IMG/VR virus record: IMGVR_UViG_3300000128_000006
Span: 3,284-39,991 of that record
DNA length: 36,708 nucleotides
From: a virus
Strand: one strand, 5' to 3'
Shown: positions 23,074 through 29,433 of the stretch, in pieces
How the letters are laid out: every line of letters begins with the position of its first letter
How positions within the stretch are numbered: position 1 is the stretch's first letter
Notes under the pieces: model-generated
Databases searched by the model: none
What the model was told of the DNA's origin: nothing
Seen by the model: the letters and a program-made list of their open reading frames with translations, nothing else
Translations under genes and position numbers: made by a program

Positions 23074-24001
23074 ACAATTAGGGAAACCTAATAAACGTTC
23101 TTTAACATTTTAGCATTATCCAATAAAACACTTAGGTGTTTTATGAACAGATAATCGGCGGTATATCGTCGTTAAATAAACCATGAAAGTGGTGTAAAGT
23201 GAATTGACTTGTGTTAGTTAGTTTGCGTCTTAAACCCTGTTGGGTTTGAGGTCGAGTATACAAGTGAGATATCATCTAACCTTAAGTATCGAGGGTGACA
23301 CTGTAGAAAAAGTGGTTAGATGACCGGGTAACGTGGATTATCAGGTTGAGGGGGGAACCCCAATAAAAATAACTCGTAGGAATCAAGCAAAAAGTATCCA
23401 TCCAAAGATATGATTGCGGTTTCCAATATAAAAGGTATTTTAAAACCGAAAGGTAAGATAAGTAACGAGTGGTGTCGACATTATCCTTATCAAAGACCCA
23501 CCAAGGTCTTGGTATGAAATTGTCTTGAGATATAGAGATGGGGACATCTCACTGAGTAGGTAGGTATTTTGTGGTTTAATAAACTTCAAAACTTAAGACA
23601 CACCCCTACTTGGAACATCCACAACACACTTAACTAACATTACTAACAAGGTAATTGTATAACAATGATAGAAAAGCAAAAGTGTGTGTCAGGTTTTATA
23701 GAAAGGTGACTACATAGTTATGGGCTGTCCATAGCACATGAGAACCGCAAGTTCGAGTGTATTCTCAAGAAAAACCTCTAAAGGGTCGAACCTTAAATTA
23801 GTCCGCAAGACTGAAGAGAGTTAATTAATGAGAGAGTATATAAAACCTTAAGGAGTGATTAGTCAAACTAATCGTCACTGAGAGTTACTGTTCAAAAGAC
23901 AGTGGAAACGAAGGGAAACAATAATCCTTTTAAAGACTTTCAATAAAACGAGTATTCTCATCGTATTAGCCAAAAACCTCAGCGAAAGTTGAGGTTTTTT
24001 T
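23074..24001 (+). ncRNA. Large (~0.9 kb) ornate structured non-coding RNA, GOLLD/ROOL-like class
   Basis: The interval has no plausible ORF but is bounded by a promoter and a strong terminator and is full of helices. Hairpins include ATTAGG-GAAA-CCTAAT at the start, AAAACAC/GTGTTTT, AAACCC/GGGTTT (23232, 23242), GGGG-GGAA-CCCC, GAGATG-GGGA-CATCTC, GATTAGT/ACTAATC and AGTC-CGCAA-GACT. Long-range helices include GATAATC (23152) with GATTATC (23336), which closes a multibranch domain holding ACTTGT/ACAAGT (23207, 23260) and CATCTAACC/GGTTAGATG (23273, 23314). Many loops are GNRA. Size, GNRA loops and position beside tmRNA, tRNAs and phage genes fit the giant phage RNAs GOLLD or ROOL. I cannot assign a family by sequence. 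The role of such RNAs is unknown, though some form large multimeric cages. Confidence 0.75.
23972..24001 (+). terminator. Intrinsic terminator of the large RNA
   Basis: AAAAACCTCAGC (23972-23983) pairs with GTTGAGGTTTTT around a GAAA tetraloop, followed by a T run. Confidence 0.9.
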
Positions 24002-24071
24002 GTTTAAAAACCTTTTTTATTTAAAAAAAGTGGTTATATATTAATTATAAATAAAATTAAAAATTAAAATT

Positions 24072-24449
24072 ATGAATTTATTATCAGTATTATTAGGTGG
24101 TTTGATAGTCCTATCTATCCTCGGAATTATTAAATTAGTTTCACATATTATAAAACGTATTACTTTAGAAAAAAGAATCGATGCCGAAATCGAGTCACTG
24201 TCTGATTGGTGTGAAGATATATCAGAAGAGGTAAGTGAGGGAGACAGTAAAGTTATTAGTATTTTTTCACAAGAGATTGAAAGGTTAGAAAATCTAATTA
24301 CCGTTAACAGACAAAATGTCGAAAGGAATGTTGAACTCGAATTAAAGACATTACACGATAGAGTGGACGTATGTGAAAATAAAAAATGTGGTAAAAAGGG
24401 GGGATGTAAACCCGGAGGTTGTAAAAACTGTCAAGACACTAAGAAATAA
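24072..24449 (+). CDS. Small membrane protein with Cys-rich tail
   Basis: This 125-residue protein has one N-terminal membrane segment (residues ~3-26, LLSVLLGGLIVLSILGIIK), a helical, probably coiled-coil middle (ISIFSQEIERLENLITVNRQ) and a Cys/Gly/Lys tail with VCENKKCGKKGGCKPGG and CKNC: five Cys in ~20 residues, suggesting metal binding or disulfides. I do not recognise a family. It lies between the large RNA and smpB, each with its own terminator. A spanin-like or other envelope role is possible but unproven. An A-rich leader precedes the ATG. Confidence 0.8.
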   Translation: MNLLSVLLGGLIVLSILGIIKLVSHIIKRITLEKRIDAEIESLSDWCEDISEEVSEGDSKVISIFSQEIERLENLITVNRQNVERNVELELKTLHDRVDVCENKKCGKKGGCKPGGCKNCQDTKK

Positions 24450-24452
24450 GTT

Positions 24453-24479
24453 AAAAACCGGCTATTAGTCGGTTTTTTT
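24453..24479 (+). terminator. Intrinsic terminator between the Cys-tail gene and smpB
   Basis: AAAAACCG (24453-24460) pairs with CGGTTTTT (24470-24477) followed by more T. The smpB promoter element begins only 3 nt later. Confidence 0.85.
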
Positions 24480-24482
24480 ATT

Positions 24483-24490
24483 TATATTTG
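24483..24490 (+). promoter_or_regulatory. Host-type -7 element, leaderless start of smpB
   Basis: TATATTTG with TATT before the ATG at 24495, so the transcript should begin at the start codon. No clear -33 TTTG is visible; that position falls in the terminator. Confidence 0.55.
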
Positions 24491-24494
24491 TATT

Positions 24495-24932
24495 ATGGAT
24501 AAATTAACTAATGTGGTCAACAAAAAGGCGAAGTTTGAATATACGTTCATTAGGACGTTAACCTCAGGTATTAAACTAGTTGGTTCCGAAGTCAAATCTA
24601 TTAGACAAGGTAAGGTTTCGATTTCTGAAGGATATTGTTATTTCAACGACGGGGAATTATTCATCAAAGGCATGACAATATCTGATTACGGATATGGTTC
24701 TTCTCATGTCATAAATAGAGATAGGAAATTATTACTAAAACGTAAGGAACTCAATAAACTAGAAAAAGACCTAATTAACGGATTAACAATAATACCTTAT
24801 CGAGTTTTTATAAATGAGTCTGGTTTAATCAAAATGGATGTGGTTTTATCTAAAGGTAAGAAGATATATGATAAGAGAGAAGATATTAAGAAAAAGGATA
24901 TAGATAGGGATATTCAAAGACACCTAAAGTAA
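24495..24932 (+). CDS. smpB: SsrA-binding protein SmpB
   Basis: This 145-residue protein is SmpB, which binds the tRNA-like end of tmRNA and places it in the A site of stalled ribosomes. Diagnostic blocks in order are NKKAKFEYTF, LVGSEVKSIRQGKVSISEGY, GELFIKGMTISDYGYG, RDRKLLLKRKELNKL, GLTIIPYRVFIN, MDVVLSKGKKIYDKREDI and a final DIDRDIQRHLK. The length is near the usual 150-160; the basic C-terminal tail that lines the mRNA channel is short, ending HLK. It lies 1.5 kb from the phage tmRNA. It overlaps the convergent 166-aa gene by 9 bases. A dedicated phage pair of tmRNA and SmpB is inferred. Confidence 0.95.
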   Translation: MDKLTNVVNKKAKFEYTFIRTLTSGIKLVGSEVKSIRQGKVSISEGYCYFNDGELFIKGMTISDYGYGSSHVINRDRKLLLKRKELNKLEKDLINGLTIIPYRVFINESGLIKMDVVLSKGKKIYDKREDIKKKDIDRDIQRHLK

Positions 24933-25424
24933 TTTTTTAATTCTTTTTAAGTTTTCATTAATTTTTTCTTCATCGTCTTTTGGTTTAAATATGTCATATA
25001 CAGAATTAACCGTATAATCAAATAATCCCAAATCACCTTTAATATCTGTATAATTATTTACATTATTTTTGGTTTTTTTATCTTCGAATAAAGATAATTC
25101 AACCTTAATATTTTTAGAGTCTTTAACAGTGATAACTAATGGTGACCCTGTTGAAACCCCTATTCTTTCACCACTACTAACTTTAGTATTTGATGAGTTG
25201 TAATTTTTATACGAAACTTCACACATTTCCATAGTATATTTTCTATCCTTATACTCAAAAGAAATAGTAACTTTACCACCACAGTCTTCATCGTTAAATT
25301 CGATTATATTCCCATTTACCGGAGACATAATTTTATCAAACCTATCTTTACGAATTTTTAGACTTTTAGTGTTTAATTCTAATTTTTTATTTGAATTAGT
25401 ATTATTTATATTGAAGTTAATCAC
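24924..25424 (-). CDS. M23-like beta-barrel protein without catalytic residues
   Basis: This 166-residue protein contains MSPVNGNIIEFND ... GGKVTISFEYKDRKY ... NTKVSSGERIGVSTGSPLVI, which follows the lysostaphin/M23 fold pattern (SPv.G.I ... G..I.I ... v..G..IG..G). The HxH and HxxxD zinc residues of active M23 enzymes are not present, so it is likely a catalytically dead binding module. It is the last gene of an operon with an M15-like peptidase and a membrane-anchored protein; its start overlaps the M15 stop by 4 nt. The N-terminus is Asn-rich and the tail is helical (INENLKRIKKLL). Confidence 0.62.
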   Translation of the reverse strand: MINFNINNTNSNKKLELNTKSLKIRKDRFDKIMSPVNGNIIEFNDEDCGGKVTISFEYKDRKYTMEMCEVSYKNYNSSNTKVSSGERIGVSTGSPLVITVKDSKNIKVELSLFEDKKTKNNVNNYTDIKGDLGLFDYTVNSVYDIFKPKDDEEKINENLKRIKKLL

Positions 25425-26104
25425 ATTAATCTTTTTATTATGTTTATCTCGTCTTTCACCGATTCGGATAAAGAGCTTTCGTTCTTGGATGCGGTACTCG
25501 CTAAATTGTTTAACACATCATTGGTTAAACCAATACCCCCCTCTAGCGCAGAGGTACCTTTATTAGTTGAGGTAATTTTAACATTATCGGATGTTTCAAC
25601 AGAGCTACTCGTATCAGAACTACCACTATCAATTGGAGGTGAACCCTCTCCTGAAGTATTTGATACGTGTAAATGGTTAAAATGGTTACCACCTGTATTA
25701 GTTTGCCATAACACAGCTTTAGGATTTGACTTACCTTCACTATTCCATTTATATCCCAATTTAACTAAAGCGTCTTTTATTTTATTACCGTTATCCCTAA
25801 ATTGAGCACTACCATTTTTACCGTTAGACGCTCCACTAGAACCCTGACCGTTTAGTCTGGCTATGTCGACGGCTTGATTAGTGTAGTGTCTACTGACGTT
25901 ACCTGATTTAGTACCTTTACCGTGGTCAGATTTCGCGGATGTTATTTGAATCTTAATACCGGTTTGTTGAGATACGGTTTTAAGGTCATTTATTAAATAA
26001 CTATTTATATTATCGGTGGAAATATCATTATCCACATTTACATTACCACCCGTTAAATCTTTAATCGGGACATATTTTTCGTTTAAGTTAATTATTTTTT
26101 TCAT
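25421..26104 (-). CDS. M15-type D,D/L,D-peptidase-like endolysin
   Basis: This 227-residue protein has a peptidase M15 zinc site: NVSRHYTNQAVDIA gives His73 and Asp80, and GGNHFNHLHVS gives the later His (His146). Between them are IQITSAKSDHG and KIKDALVKLGYKW. These enzymes cut stem-peptide bonds in peptidoglycan. The N-terminal MKKIINLNEKYVPIKDL is leader-like, and the Ser-rich tail ends with ESVKDEINIIKRLM, an amphipathic helix. It overlaps both neighbours by 4 nt, so the three genes are one unit. It could be the endolysin or a virion-borne enzyme; no classical signal peptide is present. Confidence 0.82.
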   Translation of the reverse strand: MKKIINLNEKYVPIKDLTGGNVNVDNDISTDNINSYLINDLKTVSQQTGIKIQITSAKSDHGKGTKSGNVSRHYTNQAVDIARLNGQGSSGASNGKNGSAQFRDNGNKIKDALVKLGYKWNSEGKSNPKAVLWQTNTGGNHFNHLHVSNTSGEGSPPIDSGSSDTSSSVETSDNVKITSTNKGTSALEGGIGLTNDVLNNLASTASKNESSLSESVKDEINIIKRLM

Positions 26105-26709
26105 AATTCACCATTCATTAAAACACCTCCAAGAGATGAAGAGTATACAATAAGACTATTAATTACATCATCATCTAATTTTGTTTTTCTTTTAGTATAA
26201 TCAAGTCCCAATACACCGATAAATTTATCATCTATAGTTCTAATGGCAAATAAGTATCCAGATTTACAACCCGTATCTTGTGCGATATACTTTAAACCAT
26301 AAGTCGCTATAGTCTCATCTTTATAGTCAGGTATCTCAATAGTTTCATTCGAGACTAATTGATTCATTGATTTAGAAAATAGGTTAACCGGTATATTTTG
26401 AAAATTCTGTTGTATCGAAGAAACTCCTGTACCAACCGTTTCGTACATTACTGAAAACTTAGCAATAGATTTACCTGTTGGGTAAAAATGACCACCATTA
26501 TGAAATTGTGTTATCCAAACACGGTCAGGTTTAAACTCGTCTTTAATGTCCTCTATTTTAGATTCAACAAGTTTACCTACTTTTAAAGCGTCTAAAACCA
26601 TATCAGGTTTTGGAGAGTTTCTTTTATCTATAATATTTTTTATTACCAATAGTAATACGGGACCTAATACCCCTGTTATAAAGGCAATTATAATTTCAGA
26701 TGTAAACAT
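26101..26709 (-). CDS. Membrane-anchored GAF-like domain protein
   Basis: This 202-residue protein has an N-terminal membrane helix (residues ~5-27, IIIAFITGVLGPVLLLVIKN). A globular part follows with VWITQFHNGGHFYPTGKS, FSVMYETVGTGVSSIQQNF and a late FIGVLGLDYTK, resembling a GAF-type sensor fold. It is the first gene of the operon with the M15-like and M23-like genes. The single N-terminal helix and operon context would also allow a holin-like or lysis-control role. No ligand residues can be named. Confidence 0.6.
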   Translation of the reverse strand: MFTSEIIIAFITGVLGPVLLLVIKNIIDKRNSPKPDMVLDALKVGKLVESKIEDIKDEFKPDRVWITQFHNGGHFYPTGKSIAKFSVMYETVGTGVSSIQQNFQNIPVNLFSKSMNQLVSNETIEIPDYKDETIATYGLKYIAQDTGCKSGYLFAIRTIDDKFIGVLGLDYTKRKTKLDDDVINSLIVYSSSLGGVLMNGEL

Positions 26710-26785
26710 ATATATAATTTTAATAAATGATGACTTATTTTAATTTACCAAACTATAAAATAGTTTTAGTCGATTTTAAACATCA

Positions 26786-26797
26786 TATATAAATACA
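26786..26797 (-). promoter_or_regulatory. Possible phage-type promoter for the lysis-type operon
   Basis: Minus-strand TGTATTTATATA, about 75 nt before the ATG at 26709. It fits the phage motif but the distance is longer than for other genes, so support is weak. Confidence 0.3.
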
Positions 26798-26813
26798 ACA
26801 ATACTTAAAAAAG

Positions 26814-26966
26814 TTAAATTTTATCATTAAAATTACTAATAGAATTAATTATAGTTGGACCAATTAGTAACGCCCATAAAGGTACTAATGAACCTGAAAA
26901 GTAACAGGTAAACCCTATAAGGGTAAAAAAGGTAACATAAGTTATCGCTATCGCAAAATATTTCAT
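26814..26966 (-). CDS. Small two-helix membrane protein (50 aa)
   Basis: A 50-codon frame begins MKYFAIAITYVTFFTLIGFT and continues with CYFSGSLVPLWALLIGPTII, giving two hydrophobic segments. Its ATG lies one base after the stop of the RmlD-like gene (TAA-A-ATG), strong evidence for translational coupling. I do not recognise it. Small two-helix phage proteins include holins and superinfection-exclusion factors, but I cannot choose between these. Confidence 0.65.
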   Translation of the reverse strand: MKYFAIAITYVTFFTLIGFTCYFSGSLVPLWALLIGPTIINSISNFNDKI

Positions 26967-26967
26967 T

Positions 26968-27645
26968 TTATAAAATTTTATTAAGTTTATCAGTGTTCAT
27001 AGTCACATCCTTAGGAGTTTCTTTTGGTGACTTTATAGATTTGACTTTTTTTGTTTGTAATGCCAACTCAAGTATCGTCTTTTTACCGGTACCCACATTG
27101 TAAGTTCCTAATTTACCAAGATTTATTAAATTAACTAATAGATTGACTATTTTTGGTGTGTAGTCGGCATTTGTAATAACATCACCCCACGCACTATCGT
27201 AAGGAAATGGTGTTGGTTTATGTGATAATCGACAAATTAAATGGTTATGAGACTCCATCTCAACATGAGCGTCCCCCAATAGTTTACTATACCCATACCA
27301 ACTACAATGATGGACCGGAACATCTATTTCTTTCCTTCCATTATTTGAATTAGCGTAAATATAGTCTGTGGATATATGGACTAACTTTTTATCTGAATAA
27401 TTACAATATGTAACTAAATCTTTAACGAAATGGTAGTTTAGTTCTAAGTGGCTCTCTTTGTCCTCGGAATAAGTGTTTGTATTCGCAATACAATTAACTA
27501 TCACATCATATTCGGATAGTTTAGTCATCCAATCGTTAAAGTATAATACTTCAATACCATCTTTTTTACGAGACATATAATCCCATTCAGTTTGTTTTAC
27601 GATTTCACTACCAAGTAAACCGTCTCCTAATATTAATACCCTCAT
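26968..27645 (-). CDS. RmlD-like NAD(P)-dependent sugar-nucleotide reductase
   Basis: This 225-residue protein has a Rossmann GxxGxxG at MRVLILGDGLLGSEIV, then DVIVNCIANTNT and LVHISTDYIY, followed by the SDR YxxxK at GYSKLLGD. It matches the dTDP-4-dehydrorhamnose reductase group, but is shorter than the ~290 residues usual for RmlD, with most of the missing length in the C-terminal substrate part. It probably reduces or epimerises a nucleotide sugar used for glycan or capsid decoration. It lies near the glycosyltransferase cluster 2 kb to the right. The substrate is unknown. Confidence 0.82.
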   Translation of the reverse strand: MRVLILGDGLLGSEIVKQTEWDYMSRKKDGIEVLYFNDWMTKLSEYDVIVNCIANTNTYSEDKESHLELNYHFVKDLVTYCNYSDKKLVHISTDYIYANSNNGRKEIDVPVHHCSWYGYSKLLGDAHVEMESHNHLICRLSHKPTPFPYDSAWGDVITNADYTPKIVNLLVNLINLGKLGTYNVGTGKKTILELALQTKKVKSIKSPKETPKDVTMNTDKLNKIL

Positions 27646-27770
27646 ATTGCTTTCTTCTTTTTATTTTTTAAAACATAACCAAACAACCATTCTGGTTCTC
27701 GTAAACAGAAACCCCATCTTATTTAACCCTACTGTACGATACGGGTAGTTGAGTTAGATTATGTTTTTAG

Positions 27771-27842
27771 TAGCCCGTGGGAGAATCGAACTCCCATTTT
27801 ACGGATGAAAACCGCATGTCCTAACCGGTAGACGAACGGGCC
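27771..27842 (-). tRNA. tRNA-Glu (TTC)
   Basis: Read on the minus strand: acceptor GGCCCGT with ACGGGCT (first pair G-U), D arm, anticodon arm TGCGG-TTTTCAT-CCGTA with anticodon TTC, T loop TTCGATT closed by TGGGA-type pairing, discriminator A. CCA is not encoded. Confidence 0.9.
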
Positions 27843-27849
27843 AAATAAA

Positions 27850-28178
27850 GAGAGACTTCGGGTCTTTCAAGGTTTCTGATAATAGATTGCCTGAATTTTG
27901 AACTACTCTAAACCTTTTTTCATTCATCAATAGTGTCTATTATTACAGCTTCACTGCCTCTCTTTTAATAATAAGGGTAAATGTTTGCAACCACTTACCC
28001 TCGCAAATGGACTTATCCTGGTACGCTCGACCGGTAATAAACCAATCCATTAAAGCGTGATAAGTACGTTTTATTTTAATAATAAGACATAGCCACATTT
28101 ACTATATCTCAACTCAGTGACCTCTGCAGTTGTGAATCTGTTTTAAAGGGTTCCTCGGTTCTGAGTTTATTATTAAAA
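27850..28178 (-). ncRNA. Candidate pseudoknot-rich structured RNA between tRNA-Glu and the 47-aa gene
   Basis: No ORF explains this stretch, but it holds an unusual density of complementary segments (plus-strand coordinates): AGGGTAA 27974-80 with TTACCCT 27995-28001, crossed by TTTGC 27984-88 with GCAAA 28003-07; AAGGTTT 27869-75 with AAACCTT 27910-16, crossed by ATAATAGA 27879-86 with TCTATTAT 27936-43; ACTTATC 28011-17 with GATAAGT 28059-65, with ACGCT/AGCGT inside and AATGG/CCATT crossing. TTTTAATAATAA occurs at 27963 and 28074 and both could pair with TTATTATTAAAA at 28167. The helices exist on both strands; I give the minus strand because the tRNAs and genes around it are on that strand. 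The family is unknown. Confidence 0.45.
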
Positions 28179-28180
28179 TT

Positions 28181-28324
28181 TTAAATTGCTCGGTTACGTC
28201 TTCTATTGTCCCAAGCCACTTTTTTTGTACTACCTAACATTTTAAGTTTAGATACCTTATCGTTAAATGAGTTTCTGGTACTGTTCACCTGAGTGTTCCC
28301 ATTATTAGATTGAATTCCTTCCAT
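28181..28324 (-). CDS. Small 47-aa basic protein
   Basis: A frame of 47 codons begins MEGIQSNNGNTQVNSTRNSF and ends with KVAWDNRRRNRAI. It sits just downstream of tRNA-Gln and upstream of the pseudoknot-rich region. Coding is plausible because the frame is clean and the amino acid mix is protein-like, but it is not recognised and may be only a chance frame. Confidence 0.45.
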   Translation of the reverse strand: MEGIQSNNGNTQVNSTRNSFNDKVSKLKMLGSTKKVAWDNRRRNRAI

Positions 28325-28350
28325 TGATTTTATTTTATTTTATTTTTATG

Positions 28351-28423
28351 TTGTCCCACAAGGGCTCGAACCTCGACTCTTCTCGACCAAAACGAGACGT
28401 GTTGCCAGTTACACCATAGGACA
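28351..28423 (-). tRNA. tRNA-Gln (TTG)
   Basis: Minus strand: acceptor TGTCCTA with TGGGACA (one T-G pair), anticodon arm TCTCG-TTTTGGT-CGAGA with anticodon TTG, T loop TTCGAGC, discriminator A. CCA is not encoded. Confidence 0.9.
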
Positions 28424-28430
28424 TAAATTG

Positions 28431-28501
28431 AGGACAATACAAGATTCGAACTTGTGTATATGGGTTTGCAATCCATCGTATATCCTCTCTACCAATTGTC
28501 C
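28431..28501 (-). tRNA. tRNA-Cys (GCA)
   Basis: Minus strand: acceptor GGACAAT with ATTGTCC, anticodon loop TTGCAAA with anticodon GCA, T arm with TTCGAAT, and discriminator T, the expected U73 of tRNA-Cys. The last pair of the anticodon stem is A-C. CCA is not encoded. Confidence 0.87.
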
Positions 28502-28508
28502 ATACTCA

Positions 28509-28724
28509 TTAACAAAATGATTTTTGTTGTTTTACCCAACCTCGCATTATACGCAAAGTCTTTGTAATACTCATTGGTTTATATGTCTTCTCTTTGGGAC
28601 ACCATTCTTGACAATCCTTTTCTCTTTCCCACCAAATATAACCGGCATCCCTATAACTATTATGTTTTTCCATCCAGTTAATATAAGATGCTTCTAAGTT
28701 AGATAATTTTTGTTCTACATTCAT
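28509..28724 (-). CDS. Unknown 71-aa protein
   Basis: This protein begins MNVEQKLSNLEASYINWMEK and is rich in Trp and Lys, with GYIWWEREKDCQEWCPKEK containing two Cys. I do not recognise a family. A host-type TATATTTG lies 5 nt before the ATG, implying a leaderless or nearly leaderless transcript. It directly precedes the tRNA-Cys on the same strand, so the tRNAs may be co-transcribed with it. Confidence 0.72.
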   Translation of the reverse strand: MNVEQKLSNLEASYINWMEKHNSYRDAGYIWWEREKDCQEWCPKEKTYKPMSITKTLRIMRGWVKQQKSFC

Positions 28725-28729
28725 AAGTA

Positions 28730-28737
28730 CAAATATA
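28730..28737 (-). promoter_or_regulatory. Host-type promoter element for the 71-aa gene and possibly the tRNAs
   Basis: Minus-strand TATATTTG with TTAG 20 nt upstream (TTTG expected). The ATG follows after 5 nt. Confidence 0.5.
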
Positions 28738-28765
28738 CTACATTTAAATCGTTTATCCTAATAAA

Positions 28766-29155
28766 TTAATTAAATAACTCCCAATTCTTTTCTTCAGCGT
28801 AAGCTTGAACCTCATAAGGGTGGTCATTATAACCATAACCCATATCATAATACCTTTTAAACCATGATGGGGATTGTAGGTAGTGTTGGTATTCGTGAAC
28901 TAATGTTTGAATAATATGTTCTCTACTTACCATATTAGGATAATAAATAACAATACTATTATCAGTTCTATCGTACTCGGCATGACAATCATCTTGTTCA
29001 CCCTCAGCTTCAGGTTCACCACTGTGTCTAGCATAAATATTATAGTGAGTCTCAACGTAAGGGGTTTCACTAGACATGAACTTAGAAAAACCATAGTATT
29101 TTTCAATTTTTGGATAAACCTCTTTAATTATTTCTTTAACTTTATCTAATTTCAT
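28766..29155 (-). CDS. Zincin-type metalloprotease domain protein
   Basis: This 129-residue protein has TLVHEYQHYLQ with HEYQH at 87-91, two zinc-binding His and a catalytic Glu, and HPYEVQAYAEE (~Glu115) as a likely third ligand, the order seen in gluzincin-like domains. The N-terminal half is probably the small lobe. The target is unknown; a phage protease that attacks a host or virion protein is one option. It has its own host-type promoter about 20 nt before the ATG, with an A-rich leader (CAAAAACAATAG). No signal peptide is seen. Confidence 0.8.
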   Translation of the reverse strand: MKLDKVKEIIKEVYPKIEKYYGFSKFMSSETPYVETHYNIYARHSGEPEAEGEQDDCHAEYDRTDNSIVIYYPNMVSREHIIQTLVHEYQHYLQSPSWFKRYYDMGYGYNDHPYEVQAYAEEKNWELFN

Positions 29156-29175
29156 ATCTATTGTTTTTGATAATA

Positions 29176-29183
29176 CAAATATA
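29176..29183 (-). promoter_or_regulatory. Host-type promoter element for the zincin gene
   Basis: Minus-strand TATATTTG with TTAG upstream at a 20-nt spacer. The leader to the ATG is 20 nt and A-rich. Confidence 0.5.
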
Positions 29184-29214
29184 CAAATAAAAATTAAACC
29201 TAACTAATTTAAAA

Positions 29215-29433
29215 TTAAAAATCTTCCTCAGTATCTTTAATCGAATAAACTTTCAATATCTCTTCGTTGTGTTTCCATTCCTTCCAAAAATCAAAATCTT
29301 TGAGTCTTTCTAAAGTTTTCTCAGGTATCATTACAAACCCTTCAGGAGCTATACCTGAAAATTTATGATAATGAGAATCTTTAATTTTTTTTTTGATTAT
29401 ACTTTCCACGTTATTTTTTTTTATTTTTACCAT
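29215..29433 (-). CDS. Small 72-aa basic protein
   Basis: I chose the ATG at 29431-29433 (MVKIKKNNVESIIKKKIKDS), which overlaps the end of the glycosyltransferase by 23 nt; an upstream ATG at 29466 is possible but increases the overlap. The protein is Lys-rich at the start and acidic at the end (KDTEEDF), with GIAPEGFVMIPEKTLERL. I do not recognise it. It is co-transcribed with the glycosyltransferase. Confidence 0.6.
   Translation of the reverse strand: MVKIKKNNVESIIKKKIKDSHYHKFSGIAPEGFVMIPEKTLERLKDFDFWKEWKHNEEILKVYSIKDTEEDF

Noticed and set aside
27642-27722. Short minus-strand frame WGFCLREPEWLFGYVLKN overlapping the RmlD start by ATGA
   Set aside because: It looks protein-like and ends in a classic ATGA overlap, but I find no start codon in frame after the upstream stop. 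It may be the remnant of a gene cut off next to tRNA-Glu.
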